From assembly GCA_030847615.1 (NCBI GenBank), contig JAUMIR010000015.1:2807501-2871500 (forward strand): a stretch of 64,000 nucleotides of DNA, read 5' to 3'. Every line of letters starts with the position of its first letter. Position 1 is the stretch's first letter. Under the pieces are notes generated by a model. That model saw nothing but the letters and a program-made list of their open reading frames with translations, did not search any database and had not been told where the DNA came from. The DNA is from Gambelia wislizenii. Its lineage: Eukaryota; Chordata; Lepidosauria; Squamata; Crotaphytidae. The position numbers were made by a program, and so were the translations under genes. Positions 62,640 to 64,000 of this stretch are shown piece after piece.

Positions 62640-62935
62640 ATCTCCAGATGTGTCCAAAGTATGACAGTCTCAGTTTAGTCATCTTGGCTTCTAGGGAGAG
62701 TTCAGGCTTGATTTGCTCCAGAACTGATGTATTGATCTTTTTGGCAATCCATGCTATCCACAGAGCTCTCTTCCAGCACCATATCTCAAAAGACTTGATT
62801 CCCCACACCCCATTGCAGCCTGGCTTTCCTGACATTTGCCGTCTCCAGCCAGAGGGCAAGAGGAAAGTTTCCAAGCTAGAGGTAGACTTTTCATACCCCC
62901 CTGACATGCAGCCAAACAGGTCTGTCACCAGAGGA
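62640..62935 (-). mobile_element. RTE/BovB-like LINE fragment
   Basis: Minus strand reads SFEIWCWKRALWIAWIAKKI and KPELSLEAKMTKLRLSYFGH; homologous to 41935-42300. Confidence 0.7.
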
Positions 62936-63269
62936 ACACACGGCTCTTCTTAATAATGCTAACACCGAAAAGGGAAAATTGAACATCATTTGGGTGTGCA
63001 CCTGACTTGGAAAGTCCCATAAGCAGACTCTGTCCTCCCTCCTGCCCTACTTGGCTCAGATTTTGGAAAAGGGGGTGTTGTTGTTGTTGTTATTTTAAAG
63101 CTGACCTGGAGGCAAGCGGGGGATGCTTGGAAATAGCAAGGGAATGTCCCTTTACCAAATGATTAACGTCGAGCCTCAGCAAAGACTGGGATGGGAAAAG
63201 GAACGCTTAGCATCTCTAGGATGAGGTTCTGTTTTTAGCAAGGAACCTGGACAGGTGAGAGCCAATCAG

Positions 63270-63445
63270 GTTTGCGTGCTGGGTGACTCTTAGAGACTAG
63301 GATTCGAATCCTTGCTCAGCCATGGAAGCCCACTGGCTGACCTTGGGCAAGTCACACTTTCTCAGCCTCAGAGGAAAGCCATGGCAACCCCCCTCTAAAC
63401 AAACCTTGCCAAGAAAACCCCGTGATTGGGTCACTGTAGGTTTGC
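63270..63445 (+). mobile_element. tRNA-derived SINE, head truncated
   Basis: 'gactaggattcgaatccttg' (B box) to 'cccgtgattgggtcactgta'. Confidence 0.7.
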
Positions 63446-63717
63446 CTTAGCTCAGGTTTGCTGTAGGCCTTAGCCTAAATTAGCTCAGAAGGGCCTACAA
63501 GCATGGCCCATTCCCCCAGATGGCATTTTGGGGCAATTTTTTCTTTTTCTTTTTCTTTTTTTGCAAGAAAAGCACTTTGAATTGGGGGGGGGGTGCACAA
63601 AAAAGGCCTGGGGTGCCTGACTTTGCCCATCCCTGGTTTAGATGGAAGGAGTGGTTGATAGAATAAAAGTTTTAGCCTGAACTTTGAATTTCAGTCTGAA
63701 AACGAATGGAGCCATTG

Positions 63718-63850
63718 GTCTTTAAACAGAGGCTGGATGGCCATCTGTCAGGGATGCTTTGATTGTGATTTCCTGCATGGCAGAATGGGGTTGGACTGGA
63801 TGGCCCTTGTGGTCTCTTCCAACTCTCCAATTCTATGATTCTATGAAGAT
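63718..63850 (+). mobile_element. CR1 3' tail
   Basis: 'ctttaaacagaggctggatg' to 'tctatgattctatgaa'. Confidence 0.75.
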
Positions 63851-64000
63851 AGTACTCAGCACCTTGGGTAGCCCCTTCAAAGTTCAGACTAAAACCTCCC
63901 CTAAGTGATATGGACATTCTATCACGCACCATTGAAACGCATCTCTTTTGTGTGTCGCTCCCTGCATCCTGGTTGTGAACTAATGGTGAATTCCTTGTGA

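Overview
The window is vertebrate nuclear DNA, most probably from a squamate reptile (an iguanian-type lizard is my best guess). This is inferred from the repeat mix: CR1, L2-like and BovB/RTE-like LINE ends, tRNA-headed and 5S-rRNA-derived SINEs, and many short DNA transposons with Tigger-like or hAT-like termini. Nothing in it is bacterial or viral, and there are no operons or CRISPR arrays.

Two protein-coding genes can be supported, both on the + strand. The first is a complete coding set for OTUD7B (Cezanne), a Lys11-preferring deubiquitinase. It has eleven coding exons between 2827 and 23779 that join in frame to an 897-residue protein. It carries an N-terminal UBA-like region, an OTU catalytic domain with Cys194 and His358, a Lys/Ser-rich linker and a C-terminal A20-type zinc finger. 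A non-coding first exon must lie upstream, because the first coding exon begins at a splice acceptor near 2754. A long 3' UTR probably runs to about 29260, ending after the AATAAA at 29235.

The second gene is the 5' end of a myotubularin-family gene, most likely MTMR11. A GC-rich promoter-like block (about 46090-47267) precedes a 19-codon first exon (47268-47324), followed by an 11.5-kb intron and a 73-base second exon (58780-58852); the rest lies beyond the window. These exons are too short to stand out as ORFs. They are supported by splice sites, matching phase, a family-typical Cys-Ile-Pro-Gly block, and the OTUD7B-MTMR11 order known from human chromosome 1q21.

Layout: 1-2754 intron 1 of OTUD7B; 2755-23779 coding exons and introns; 23780-29260 3' UTR; 29260-46090 intergenic, almost all repeats; 46090-47324 MTMR11 promoter and exon 1; 47325-58779 intron 1; 58853-64000 intron 2 (incomplete). 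The most unusual non-gene structures are: (a) a roughly 600-bp terminal-inverted-repeat element in four copies that carries promoter-like motifs and has a 3-bp duplication where it interrupts another transposon; (b) a 24-bp minisatellite in OTUD7B that stays open as an 8-residue repeat; (c) palindromic hAT-type MITEs with clear 8-bp target duplications; and (d) a repeat with CCAAT boxes and a 270-bp tandem duplication beside the MTMR11 start. Family names for repeats are from recognition by eye; boundaries are approximate unless a target duplication is given.
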